Position numbers and translations under genes: made by a program. A DNA stretch of 23,680 bases from Bacteroides sp. (GTDB lineage Bacteria > Bacteroidota > Bacteroidia > Bacteroidales > Bacteroidaceae). Below the pieces are notes generated by a model. It searched no databases. It had not been told where the DNA came from and saw only the letters and a list, made by a program, of their open reading frames with translations. This document shows positions 1 through 7,570 of this stretch, piece by piece. The stretch covers positions 1 through 23,680 of the forward strand of contig JASLCG010000075.1 of the NCBI GenBank assembly GCA_030151885.1, read 5' to 3'. Positions within the stretch are counted from its first letter, which is position 1, and every line of letters begins with the position of its first letter.

Positions 1-1
1 G

Positions 2-74
2 AGCGAAAGACGGGATTCGAACCCGCGACCCCAACCTTGGCAAGGTTGTGCTCTACCAACTGAGCTACTTTCGC
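2..74 (-). tRNA. tRNA-Gly (anticodon GCC)
   Basis: The minus strand folds as a complete cloverleaf. A 7-bp acceptor stem (GCGAAAG with CTTTCGC) closes the molecule. The D arm carries AGCTCAGTTGGTAGAGC. The anticodon stem CAACC/GGTTG encloses the loop TTGCCAA, so the anticodon is GCC and reads GGC and GGU glycine codons. The T arm carries the GGTTCGAAT core. The unpaired base after the acceptor stem is U, as expected for bacterial tRNA-Gly. Base 1 would be the first C of CCA; the window ends there, so whether CCA is encoded cannot be judged. A promoter lies just upstream at 88-119, so the gene need not depend on argH transcription. Confidence 0.97.
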
Positions 75-87
75 GTTTCAACGGGTG

Positions 88-119
88 CAAATATAGGGAC
101 CTTTTTCATTTCCGCCAAA
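88..119 (-). promoter_or_regulatory. Bacteroides-type promoter for tRNA-Gly
   Basis: On the minus strand a TTTG element (bases 116-119) is followed after exactly 20 bases by TATATTTG (88-95). This is a full match to the Bacteroides sigma-ABfr consensus (TTTG, 19-21 bases, TAnnTTTG). Transcription would start around base 81, a few bases before the mature tRNA 5' end at 74. It is the best promoter match in the window. Confidence 0.85.
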
Positions 120-166
120 CAAATCACTAACTATTTTCACAAAATAACGATCTTTTTTTTCATCAT

Positions 167-1504
167 TTACATAAGTAACTGTTTCTCAGCCATCTTTATT
201 TTATCAAAATTAAAGCCTTTGAATATCTTTTTCTCTAATTCTTTAATTTTATCATTACATAAATTCCCTATACTACCCTCATGTGTATGATTTATATTCT
301 TATCTGGAGTGAATTTACCAGCTTCAATCTCTAATCCTACAGTTTTATAAGCATCTCTAAAAGGCACTCCATCTAAGACTAAACGATTTACCTCTTCCAC
401 ACTAAATAAGAAAGAATATTTATCATCATCTAGTATTGATGTATTCACTTTCATTTCTTGTATAATATAAGTTGTCATCTGAATACAACTAACGATCTCT
501 TCAAATGCAGGAATAAAAACTTCTTTGATTATCTGAAGATCCCTAAAGTAACCAGAAGGCAAGTTATTTGCGATTAAAATGATTTGTTGTGGTAAAGCTT
601 GCAGCTTATTGCACTTAGCCCTAATCAACTCAAAAACATCAGGATTCTTTTTATGTGGCATTATGCTTGACCCAGTCGTGCAATCATCAGGTAGCTTTAC
701 AAAGTTGAAGTTTTGGCTATTGAAAAGACACGCATCATATGCTAACTTAGAAATAGTTCCTGCAATCGTAGCTAATGCAAAAGCTACATTCTTTTCCATT
801 TTACCTCGCCCCATTTGAGCATAAACTACATTATAGTTCATAGAGTCAAAACCTAATAGTTCAGTCGTCATTGTTCTATCTAAAGGAAATGAAGAACCAT
901 ATCCTGCGGCAGATCCAAGAGGATTTCTATTACACATTTTAAATGCTGCTTGTAGAAATAATAAATCATCTGCCAAACTTTCGGCATACGCTCCAAACCA
1001 TAGACCAAAAGAAGAAGGCATAGCTATTTGCAGGTGGGTATAACCTGGCATCAAGACATCTTTATACTTTTCACTTTGATTTAGCAGCGCATCAAAAAGT
1101 ATATCTATATGACTAGCAACTTTGAATATTTCCTCTCTGGTGAACAGTTTTAAATCTAACAAAACTTGATCATTTCTAGACCTTCCACTATGTATTTTTT
1201 TACCAACATCACCCAAACGACGAGTTAACATTAACTCCACCTGAGAATGAATATCTTCAACTCCTTCTTCAATTAAAAGATTTCCATCCAAGGCAGTCTC
1301 ATACAAAGACTTTAACTCATGGTGGATGAGATTCAGTTCTTCATCTGTTAATAAGCCAATAGATGCTAACATTTTCGTATGCGCTAAAGAACCTATTATA
1401 TCATGTTTAGCAAGATAGAGATCTAACTTTCTATCTTGCCCCACAGTAAATTTTTCGATGTTTTTATTTACATCTGTTGATTTTTCCCAAAGCTTCTGTA
1501 CCAT
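167..1504 (-). CDS. argH: argininosuccinate lyase
   Basis: This enzyme catalyses the last step of arginine synthesis in the cytoplasm, splitting argininosuccinate into arginine and fumarate. The 445-residue product has the usual size and the hallmarks of the fumarase/aspartase superfamily. These are SGRSRNDQV at about 106-114, GYTHLQ at about 154-159, and the signature loop GSSIMPHKKNP at about 278-288, whose second serine is the catalytic base in characterised relatives. I chose the ATG at 1504; a TTG one codon upstream is in frame but less likely. It is the last protein gene of a leftward run after pyrE and the START-like gene, 14 bases behind the latter, so it is probably co-transcribed with it. 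No clear intrinsic terminator follows before the tRNA promoter. The other arginine gene here, argF', lies far away on the opposite strand. Confidence 0.96.
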   Translation of the reverse strand: MVQKLWEKSTDVNKNIEKFTVGQDRKLDLYLAKHDIIGSLAHTKMLASIGLLTDEELNLIHHELKSLYETALDGNLLIEEGVEDIHSQVELMLTRRLGDVGKKIHSGRSRNDQVLLDLKLFTREEIFKVASHIDILFDALLNQSEKYKDVLMPGYTHLQIAMPSSFGLWFGAYAESLADDLLFLQAAFKMCNRNPLGSAAGYGSSFPLDRTMTTELLGFDSMNYNVVYAQMGRGKMEKNVAFALATIAGTISKLAYDACLFNSQNFNFVKLPDDCTTGSSIMPHKKNPDVFELIRAKCNKLQALPQQIILIANNLPSGYFRDLQIIKEVFIPAFEEIVSCIQMTTYIIQEMKVNTSILDDDKYSFLFSVEEVNRLVLDGVPFRDAYKTVGLEIEAGKFTPDKNINHTHEGSIGNLCNDKIKELEKKIFKGFNFDKIKMAEKQLLM

Positions 1505-1518
1505 CAATAAATCCTTAA

Positions 1519-1929
1519 TTAATACTCAATCATTGATAAGACTGTAACCATTTTTTCTAAGCCATCAATTAGAGGTTTTTGAACCATACCCTTTATAAAT
1601 GGGTTTAAACTAGCTTCTATGGTTACTTTCATTTTACATTCTTCATCTAAGGTAGGAACAACCTGCACCCAAAGTGTAAATGGAAGAGGCGAAGTAACTG
1701 TCTGAAACTTCACACAAGAGTTTGGAGTACGCTCTACTACTTCTAATTTAATTTGCCCAACAGGACTTATACTAAAGCTTACTGAGTCTGAATCAAACAT
1801 CAAATCTTTAATTTTATCTTGAGGTAATTTATCTTTTAATCCTTCAAAATTATTTAAATCTGAAATTTTAGTATAAACTCTTTCTTGTGAATATGGAATT
1901 ACTTTTATAGGACTTTCGTACTTGCTCAT
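1519..1929 (-). CDS. SRPBCC (START-like) family protein, function unknown
   Basis: This is a 136-residue cytoplasmic protein with no signal peptide. The pattern fits the helix-grip SRPBCC/polyketide-cyclase-like fold, which forms a hydrophobic ligand cavity. There is an N-terminal strand (KVIPYSQERVYTKISDLNNF), acidic alternating strands in the middle, and a C-terminal helix (KGMVQKPLIDGLEKMVTVLS). Nothing fixes the ligand. I start it at the ATG at 1929 (MSKYESP). The frame stays open upstream to 1971, but that extension runs through the A-rich tract and part of a terminator hairpin, so it is unlikely to be coded. The gene sits between pyrE and argH, 14 bases before argH, an arrangement I recall from Bacteroides genomes. 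It may have no promoter of its own, because only terminator-like sequence separates it from pyrE. Confidence 0.75.
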   Translation of the reverse strand: MSKYESPIKVIPYSQERVYTKISDLNNFEGLKDKLPQDKIKDLMFDSDSVSFSISPVGQIKLEVVERTPNSCVKFQTVTSPLPFTLWVQVVPTLDEECKMKVTIEASLNPFIKGMVQKPLIDGLEKMVTVLSMIEY

Positions 1930-1947
1930 TATATAATATTTTATTAT

Positions 1948-1997
1948 TAAAAAAATAAAAGAGCCCTTCATACCTTATACAAGGTTGAAATGCTCTT
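1948..1997 (-). terminator. intrinsic terminator between pyrE and the START-like gene
   Basis: Read on the minus strand, the stem AAGAGC/GCTCTT is continued inside by TTCAACCTT pairing with AAGGT(A)TGAA, with one bulged base and a four-base loop. It is followed at once by TTATTTTTTT. It lies 33 bases after the pyrE stop and only 18 bases before the next start codon. It may act as a partial terminator or attenuator for the START-like gene and argH. Confidence 0.85.
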
Positions 1998-2030
1998 CTT
2001 TGATTAGTTTATTATTAACTTATTAGATGA

Positions 2031-2663
2031 TTACGCATCCCAATTTTCAGGGTCTTTACGCCATTCATCCAATGTTTCGACATCATCCTCGACAATGTAC
2101 CCAGTTTTCAAAGCTATTTCTAAAACAGCTTCATAGTTAGTTAGTGTGACCAAAGGCACTTTGGCATCCTTAAATGCTTTCTCTGAAACAGGGAAACCAT
2201 AAGTAAATGCAGCTACCATACCTATTACCTCACAACCATCTCTACGAATTGCTTCAATAACTTTCAAGCTACTTCCTCCTGTTGAAACTAAATCTTCAAT
2301 TACAACTACCTTCATACCTGGTCTTAACTCTCCCTCTATAAGGTTCTCTAAGCCATGTCCTTTTGGAGTACTACGCACATAAACAAATGGTAAGTTTAAC
2401 AAATCAGCAACCATTGCACCTTGAGGAATAGCCCCTGTTGCAACACCTGCAATTGCATCAACTTGTCCAAACTGTTCTAGTATAATACGAGCAGTCTCTA
2501 TTTTCACAAAGTTTCTTAACACAGGATATGATAATGTTTTACGATTATCACAATAGAATGGAGATTTCCATCCCGAAGCCCATGTAAAAGGATTTGCTGG
2601 TTGTAACTTAATTGCTTTAATTTTAAGAAGTCTCTCTGCGAATAACTTTTCTAAAGTTTTCAT
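2031..2663 (-). CDS. pyrE: orotate phosphoribosyltransferase
   Basis: This enzyme joins orotate to PRPP to give orotidine 5'-monophosphate, the fifth step of pyrimidine synthesis. The 210-residue product is a type I phosphoribosyltransferase. The PRPP-binding motif VVVIEDLVSTGGS lies at about 119-131, and the flexible-loop residues KGHG at about 101-104. An N-terminal region ending in the substrate-contact segment FYCDNRKTLSYP completes the family pattern. It starts with ATG at 2663. A Bacteroides-type minus-seven element lies 38 bases upstream, so it should have its own promoter separate from prmC-recX. A strong terminator follows it. No PyrR-type or leader attenuator is evident in the 165-base upstream gap. 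Confidence 0.96.
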   Translation of the reverse strand: MKTLEKLFAERLLKIKAIKLQPANPFTWASGWKSPFYCDNRKTLSYPVLRNFVKIETARIILEQFGQVDAIAGVATGAIPQGAMVADLLNLPFVYVRSTPKGHGLENLIEGELRPGMKVVVIEDLVSTGGSSLKVIEAIRRDGCEVIGMVAAFTYGFPVSEKAFKDAKVPLVTLTNYEAVLEIALKTGYIVEDDVETLDEWRKDPENWDA

Positions 2664-2700
2664 AATATAAGTAAACTGAAATGTGGTAAAATATTAACTA

Positions 2701-2731
2701 CAAAAGTAGTGAAACCTATCGAATAAGTAAA
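2701..2731 (-). promoter_or_regulatory. probable promoter for pyrE
   Basis: TACTTTTG on the minus strand (2701-2708) matches TAnnTTTG exactly. A TTTA element (2728-2731) lies 19 bases upstream of it and matches the TTTG element at three of four positions. The start codon at 2663 is a plausible distance downstream. Confidence 0.55.
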
Positions 2732-2748
2732 ATAGAATATTGCTTATT

Positions 2749-2819
2749 ATCTTATGTTTTTTCCATCAGATACATCTCTTTTTGTTCAAAATCAAACATT
2801 TAGACTCTAAACATAAGAT
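2749..2819. repeat. 11-bp inverted repeat in the recX-pyrE gap
   Basis: ATCTTATGTTT (2749-2759) is repeated exactly in inverted form as AAACATAAGAT (2809-2819), with a 49-base spacer. The repeat fills the space between the recX stop codon (2829) and the pyrE promoter. There is no U-run after it on the minus strand, so it is not a typical intrinsic terminator. Its role is unknown, and chance is possible in sequence this AT-rich. Confidence 0.5.
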
Positions 2820-2828
2820 TTATATGCT

Positions 2829-3305
2829 TTAAAACATCTCTAGTTGTGGCATCACCTTTATAATATCAGAATAATCATACCCTCTTCCCATTGCAAACCG
2901 TATTAATTTCCCTTTAAACTCATAGTCATTTTCAGCTTTAATTCCTTTAGATTTAGAAGATATAATGTCCTTTAAGTTTTCAGAATATATTTCATCGTCA
3001 ATATGGTTAATTCCCTCTTGAATAGCTTCCCTATCGACTCCCTTCATCATCATATTTTGAACGATTTTTTTCCTGCCCCATTTAGCAAATTTATACTTAT
3101 CATTAACATATGCCTTAGCATAACGAATTTCATCAAGAAAACGATTTTCAATTAAAGCATTCAGAATTTTATTTTTTTCCTCATTGGTCAACTCCCAATT
3201 ATTCATTTTCCTATTTATATCTTCAATGCATCTTTCAGCTGCAACACAGTAAGCCTCTAATTTATTTAGAGCCTCATCATACTCTATACTTTTTTTACTA
3301 TACAT
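2829..3305 (-). CDS. recX: RecX family regulatory protein
   Basis: RecX binds RecA filaments and limits recombinase activity. The 158-residue product is all-helical, with the three-helix tandem pattern of the family. The most recognisable block is FLDEIRYAKAYVNDKYKFAK followed by WGRKKI, the RecX core (acidic-arginine-aromatic-alanine, then K-aromatic-x-K-W-G). A second repeat follows around GVDREAIQEGI. The ATG at 3305 is the preferred start; a GTG three codons upstream is also in frame. The start overlaps the end of prmC by 8 bases, so the two are translationally coupled. recA is not in the window. The pairing with prmC is positional and does not by itself imply a shared function. Confidence 0.88.
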   Translation of the reverse strand: MYSKKSIEYDEALNKLEAYCVAAERCIEDINRKMNNWELTNEEKNKILNALIENRFLDEIRYAKAYVNDKYKFAKWGRKKIVQNMMMKGVDREAIQEGINHIDDEIYSENLKDIISSKSKGIKAENDYEFKGKLIRFAMGRGYDYSDIIKVMPQLEMF

Positions 3306-4137
3306 TTTTTGCACTTATTATTCGATTATTACCAAAAACATCTTTTAATAACTGAATATCTACATAGCCCATATTAGACAGCATCCTAGCTGTTTCTTCT
3401 CCATAAAGTTGATTTATCTCAAAATAAAGTTTTCCATTTTTTTTAAGTAGTTTTCGTCCTATCTCTGCTATTTTCTCATAAAATAATAGAGGTTTATTAT
3501 CAGGAACAAATAGTGCTAACTCTGGCTCCCAATCCAAAACGTTTTTCTCCATTATTGTCTTCTCTTTTAATGTTATATAAGGAGGATTACTTACCAATAC
3601 ATCAAGTTCTTTTTCTTTAAAAGCTATTTCAGCTAACACATCTTGCTTTATTATTTTAATTCCAGCATTTAATAGTCTGTTGTTTTCTTTAGCTATTTCT
3701 AAAGCCTTATCCGACACATCCCAAGCCTCTACAACAGCCTCCTTGTTTTTTAAAGCTATAGATAGTGCAATACAGCCACTTCCAGTGCCAACATCAAGTA
3801 ACTTATAAGCCCCTTTATTATCTCTTAATATAAGATCTACAAGTTCTTCTGTTTCAGGTCTAGGAATTAAGACTCCTGATTTAACCTTAAAATAATTCCC
3901 ATAAAAGAAAGTTTTTCCTACAACGTATTGAATCGGCTCATGTTTTGCCAATCTTTCAACAGCACTTTTTAAAGCTTTGCTTTGTGTTTCTGATAATTTA
4001 ATATCTTTGCATAAGTACATATCCATCTTTTCAAACCCTAATACATCAGTACATAGGGCCATCTGAATATTCTTTAATTCAGTATGAGAATAGATAGACT
4101 GCAAAGAGTCGTTTATGTATTTTTTAATATATTTCAT
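3298..4137 (-). CDS. prmC: peptide chain release factor N5-glutamine methyltransferase
   Basis: PrmC (HemK) methylates the glutamine of the GGQ motif in release factors RF1 and RF2 and so speeds translation termination. The 279-residue protein has the expected parts. There is an N-terminal helical substrate-binding domain, then the linker motif IPRPETEEL at about 91-99. SAM-binding motif I follows as LLDVGTGSGCIALSIA at about 113-128. The catalytic NPPY sits at about 184-187 within VSNPPYIT and is what binds the glutamine side chain. It starts with ATG at 4137, 52 bases from the divergent ribD. A TATTTTTG element at 4157-4164 may be its promoter. recX overlaps its 3' end. Confidence 0.95.
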   Translation of the reverse strand: MKYIKKYINDSLQSIYSHTELKNIQMALCTDVLGFEKMDMYLCKDIKLSETQSKALKSAVERLAKHEPIQYVVGKTFFYGNYFKVKSGVLIPRPETEELVDLILRDNKGAYKLLDVGTGSGCIALSIALKNKEAVVEAWDVSDKALEIAKENNRLLNAGIKIIKQDVLAEIAFKEKELDVLVSNPPYITLKEKTIMEKNVLDWEPELALFVPDNKPLLFYEKIAEIGRKLLKKNGKLYFEINQLYGEETARMLSNMGYVDIQLLKDVFGNNRIISAKNV

Positions 4138-4156
4138 TCGTACGTTTATTTATAAA

Positions 4157-4164
4157 CAAAAATA
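4157..4164 (-). promoter_or_regulatory. candidate minus-seven element for prmC-recX
   Basis: The minus strand reads TATTTTTG, an exact match to TAnnTTTG, 19 bases before the prmC start codon. I see no good TTTG element 19-21 bases further upstream, so only half of the promoter is supported. No matching element for ribD was found in the other direction. Confidence 0.4.
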
Positions 4165-4189
4165 AGAAATTAATAAAATGTAGCCTATT

Positions 4190-5230
4190 ATGATTAACAA
4201 GAAAGAACATTATATGTATCGTTGTATACAACTAGCTCAAAAAGGAGCTCTTTTTGCAGCACCTAACCCTCTAGTAGGAGCTATTATTGTTCATAACGAC
4301 ATTATTATAGGCGAGGGGTATCACATTAAAAGTGGGACTGCCCATGCTGAGGTAAATGCAATTAATTCAGTAAAAAACAAAAAGTTACTACAACAATCTA
4401 CTCTATATGTAAGTCTAGAACCCTGCTCTCATGCAGGAAAAACACCACCATGTGCAGATCTTATTATAAAGCATAAAATACCGCATGTTATTATAGGATG
4501 TCAGGACCCTTTTAACAAAGTCAATGGACAAGGTATTCAAAAACTTAAAAATGCAGGAGTCGATGTTCAAGTAGGAGTTTTAGAAAGTGAATGTAAAAAC
4601 TTAATCCGCCGATTTTACACGTTCCACCAGCATAAAAGACCATACATCATACTTAAATGGGCACAATCTGCAGATTACTTTATAGATAAACAAAGAACTG
4701 CTGGTAACCCTGTTATATTTTCAACTCCAAATTCAACCATTATAACTCAGAAAAGACGAGCCGAAGTAGAAAGTATATTAGTTGGAACTAACACAGCTAA
4801 GCTAGACAACCCACGCCTTAATGTTAGAAATTGGTATCCAAAGAATCCAATAAGACTAGTTATAGATAAAGATTTAAAACTTTCTCAAGATTTAAGTCTT
4901 TTCGACAATAAAATTCAAACCTGGGTTTTCACTACAAAAACAACAACATCTTTTAAATCAAATATAAAATATATAAAATTAAACTTTGATAAAAATATAA
5001 CAACCCAAATATGCGACTTCCTATATCAAAATGAAATTCAATCAGTACTAGTTGAAGGAGGTGCTGTATTATTAAATTCATTCATTAATGAAAACTTGTG
5101 GGACGAAGTACATATTGAACAAAGTGAAGTCATATTACAGAATGGAATTTGTGCCCCAAATATAAAAGATCTAGGAGTAGCTATAAAAAAAGAGTTCTTT
5201 GGACAGACTTTCATAACTTATCACAAGTAA
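4190..5230 (+). CDS. ribD: bifunctional riboflavin biosynthesis deaminase/reductase
   Basis: RibD carries out two consecutive steps of riboflavin synthesis: deamination of the pyrimidine intermediate made from GTP, then NADPH-dependent reduction of its ribosyl chain. The 346-residue protein has both halves. The N-terminal cytidine-deaminase-like domain carries the zinc site, HAEVNA at about 52-57 and PCSHAGKTPPC at about 78-88 (His52, Cys79, Cys88). The C-terminal reductase domain, from about 150, has RPYIILKWAQSAD, the segment VESILVGTNTAKLDNPRL, and LVEGGAVLL near the end. It starts at ATG 4190, divergent from prmC. The 52-base gap leaves no room for an FMN riboswitch, and no other rib gene is adjacent, so this copy seems to be transcribed alone. 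Confidence 0.96.
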   Translation: MINKKEHYMYRCIQLAQKGALFAAPNPLVGAIIVHNDIIIGEGYHIKSGTAHAEVNAINSVKNKKLLQQSTLYVSLEPCSHAGKTPPCADLIIKHKIPHVIIGCQDPFNKVNGQGIQKLKNAGVDVQVGVLESECKNLIRRFYTFHQHKRPYIILKWAQSADYFIDKQRTAGNPVIFSTPNSTIITQKRRAEVESILVGTNTAKLDNPRLNVRNWYPKNPIRLVIDKDLKLSQDLSLFDNKIQTWVFTTKTTTSFKSNIKYIKLNFDKNITTQICDFLYQNEIQSVLVEGGAVLLNSFINENLWDEVHIEQSEVILQNGICAPNIKDLGVAIKKEFFGQTFITYHK

Positions 5231-5270
5231 TATAGGTAGTATCTTTATATTAGAATATCAAAGATATAGT

Positions 5271-5278
5271 TATATTTG
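5271..5278 (+). promoter_or_regulatory. weak candidate minus-seven element upstream of the propeller lipoprotein
   Basis: TATATTTG matches TAnnTTTG exactly. The only upstream partner is a TTTA 22 bases away, which is outside the usual spacing. It lies 183 bases before the next annotated start codon, and a 14-codon open frame (5320-5364) follows it. It may be a second, weaker promoter or chance. Confidence 0.25.
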
Positions 5279-5400
5279 CAAGAATAATAACCTTTAATCT
5301 AGCTATTATCTTATAAAGAATGGCTTACATTAAAATAAAACCTAAGGTAACTATCAAATTATAGAGAGCTTGTTATATATAATATTATATAAATAAAATC

Positions 5401-5431
5401 GTTGAATAACCGATAATGTTCTCTATTTTTG
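5401..5431 (+). promoter_or_regulatory. promoter for the envelope operon
   Basis: GTTG (5401-5404) and TATTTTTG (5424-5431) are separated by 19 bases. This matches the Bacteroides consensus at all positions except the first base of the TTTG element. Transcription would start near 5438, leaving a leader of about 24 bases before the ATG at 5462. It probably drives the lipoprotein, uppS, bamA and the ompH genes, since gaps among them are short. Confidence 0.7.
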
Positions 5432-5461
5432 TAAAATTGTAATTAAACAAGTAATAATTCA

Positions 5462-6787
5462 ATGAAAATTAAGCTACTCCCAATTATATCTGGAATATTG
5501 TTTACAACAGCTACAATGATGTCTTGTCTTAAATCAGACACGCCTAACTTTGAGATTATTCCCGATGCCACTATACATGCTTTTCAGATAGACACTGTAC
5601 CAGGAGGCATAACTAAGCCTTTCTCGATTAACCAAAAAGCTGGTTTAATATTTAATCCAGACTCTTTACCTTTTGGTTCTGACACTGTTATCAACAAGAT
5701 TCTTATAAAAGAATTAAAAGTAAATTATACTGCTGTTTTTAAAAATGACTCTATACTTGATCTAAGAGACTCCTTAGATTTAACAAAACCACTAGAGCTA
5801 ACAACTAAAAACTTGTATGATACGAACTATACAAAAAAATACACGATTAAGGTCAATGTTCACAAACAAGACCCTAACTCTATAGACTGGTCTACTATAG
5901 ATGCATCCCTTCCTATCGGAGCCGAGGAAACTAAATTTTTAGCAAATATCAAAAATAAAGTGATGGCTTTTTCAAAAAACGGGAAAGCTTATACACTAGA
6001 AAACTATAAAGGAAACTGGAAACCAGTTAACACATTCGATATTGGCGACAGCAACACAATCGTACAAGTAATTACAACTAATGATGAAAAAATCATTGCG
6101 CTAACGTCAAACAATAAACTGTACATATCTGAGGACGGCGAAGCATGGACTAGCAGTGAAAAAGAGCTATCTAATTTGTTAGGATACAATAAAGAAGAGA
6201 TTTTTGCTACAAACAACAATACGCTTCATTATGGTTCTATCCAAAATGGCACAATAGAGTGGAAAGAAAAAGGTAATACTCCTAAAGATTTTCCTGTTAA
6301 AAACATCACATCAACAACATATCAACTAAACTCCAATTTAACCATGTTATACGGAGAGATTGAAAGCGATCAAACAGCACCTTCTGTTTGGATGTATCAA
6401 AAAGAAGGTTCATGGGTTAAAACCGCAGATGCAGGCGTTAACAAGAACTCTCTTCCTAGACTGCAAAACCCTACTATTTTCTCTTATAACAACATGCTTT
6501 ACGTTTTAGGTAAGGTAAAGGTTATAATTAAAAAACCTACAGAAGAAAAGACGACAAAAGAAGAAGGTAAAGAAGAGGAAACCATAACTAAATATATCAA
6601 TAAAATATATACATCACAAGATGCTATAAATTGGTATATAGCTAATTCTAAAGAACAAATACCAACAAAACTTGAAGAACAAATCATTGAAACTCTAACT
6701 GTAGATAATAATAACTACATTTGGTTTATTACAAAAGATGACAATAAGGTTTGGAGAGGACGTCTAAATAAACTAGGTTTTAAGTAA
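5462..6787 (+). CDS. putative beta-propeller lipoprotein (DUF6242-like)
   Basis: A 441-residue lipoprotein with a signal peptide ending in MMSC, so lipidation is expected at Cys22. Residues of about 30-130 look like a beta-sandwich with repeated Thr/Lys-rich strands. The rest has the spacing of an Asp-box (BNR-like) propeller: LYISEDGEAW, IYTSQDAINWY and similar segments recur. A Lys/Glu-rich low-complexity insert (KKPTEEKTTKEEGKEEET) interrupts the propeller at about 357-374. I recall proteins of this kind upstream of uppS in Bacteroides, annotated DUF6242, but I cannot confirm the family here. The role is unknown. It stands first in the operon, 22 bases before uppS, which suggests an envelope function, but that is inference. 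Catalytic sialidase residues are not evident, so I do not call it a sialidase. Confidence 0.75.
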   Translation: MKIKLLPIISGILFTTATMMSCLKSDTPNFEIIPDATIHAFQIDTVPGGITKPFSINQKAGLIFNPDSLPFGSDTVINKILIKELKVNYTAVFKNDSILDLRDSLDLTKPLELTTKNLYDTNYTKKYTIKVNVHKQDPNSIDWSTIDASLPIGAEETKFLANIKNKVMAFSKNGKAYTLENYKGNWKPVNTFDIGDSNTIVQVITTNDEKIIALTSNNKLYISEDGEAWTSSEKELSNLLGYNKEEIFATNNNTLHYGSIQNGTIEWKEKGNTPKDFPVKNITSTTYQLNSNLTMLYGEIESDQTAPSVWMYQKEGSWVKTADAGVNKNSLPRLQNPTIFSYNNMLYVLGKVKVIIKKPTEEKTTKEEGKEEETITKYINKIYTSQDAINWYIANSKEQIPTKLEEQIIETLTVDNNNYIWFITKDDNKVWRGRLNKLGFK

Positions 6788-6809
6788 GTATAAGATTCAT
6801 ATATAAAGA

Positions 6810-7550
6810 ATGACATTATATCAACAATCCATAAATAAAAATAAGATTCCAGAACATATAGCCATTATTATGGATGGCAATGGGCGGTGGGCTAAAGCTA
6901 AAGATCAAGAAAGAAGCTTTGGGCACAAAGCTGGTGCAGACACTGTTCATAAAATAGCTGAGCATGCAGCTAGATTAGGAGTAAAATACCTAACATTATA
7001 CACTTTTTCATCAGAAAATTGGAATAGACCAGCTGATGAAGTAACAGCTCTAATGAATCTTCTTTTAGCTTCTATAAACGAAGAGCTTCTTAAGAAAAAC
7101 GACATCCGTTTTAAAATTATTGGAGAATTGAATAAACTCCCTCAAGAAGTTCAATATAGATTAAGTGAATGTGTTGAGAATACTAAAAATAACAAAGCTT
7201 TATGCTTAGTCTTAGCATTAAGCTATTCTTCATATTGGGAAATAACAGAAGCTACCAAAAGTATAGCCCTAAAAGTTCAAAATAAAGAACTTAATATTTC
7301 CGATATCACACCAGAAACAATACAGCAGAATTTAAATACTTCTTTTATGCCAAATCCTGATTTATTAATTAGAACAGGAGGAGAGTATAGGTTAAGCAAC
7401 TACTTATTATGGCAGTGTGCTTATACAGAATTCTATTTCTGCGATACATATTGGCCAGATTTCTCTGAGAATGATCTAGATAAAGCTATCTTAGACTACC
7501 AAAGTAGAGAGAGAAGATTTGGTAAAACAAGCGAACAAGTAACACAATAG
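6810..7550 (+). CDS. uppS: isoprenyl transferase (undecaprenyl diphosphate synthase)
   Basis: A cytosolic, membrane-associated cis-prenyltransferase that extends farnesyl diphosphate with isopentenyl diphosphate. It makes the C55 carrier used for peptidoglycan, O-antigen and capsule export. The 246-residue protein opens with the family signature HIAIIMDGNGRWA at about 16-28, in which Asp22 binds the magnesium-diphosphate. The second signature, DLLIRTGGEYRLSNYLLWQ, lies near the C-terminus with the TEFYF and WPDF segments after it. The usual text is RTSGE; here the serine is glycine, a mild variant. It lies 22 bases after the lipoprotein gene and 20 bases before bamA. cdsA and dxr, common neighbours elsewhere, are absent. 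Confidence 0.96.
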   Translation: MTLYQQSINKNKIPEHIAIIMDGNGRWAKAKDQERSFGHKAGADTVHKIAEHAARLGVKYLTLYTFSSENWNRPADEVTALMNLLLASINEELLKKNDIRFKIIGELNKLPQEVQYRLSECVENTKNNKALCLVLALSYSSYWEITEATKSIALKVQNKELNISDITPETIQQNLNTSFMPNPDLLIRTGGEYRLSNYLLWQCAYTEFYFCDTYWPDFSENDLDKAILDYQSRERRFGKTSEQVTQ

Positions 7551-7570
7551 TAAATTCAAACATTAGATAA

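Noticed and set aside
1930..1971. Longer N-terminus for the START-like protein beginning at 1971
   Set aside because: The extra 14 codons pass through the terminator's A/T tract and part of its stem, and the sequence has no family-like content.
4138..4189. FMN riboswitch before ribD
   Set aside because: The gap is 52 bases, far too short for an RFN element, and none of its conserved helices is present.
5380..5395. 16-base perfect AT palindrome (TATATAATATTATATA)
   Set aside because: Made only of A and T, it is expected by chance in such sequence and has no linked signal.
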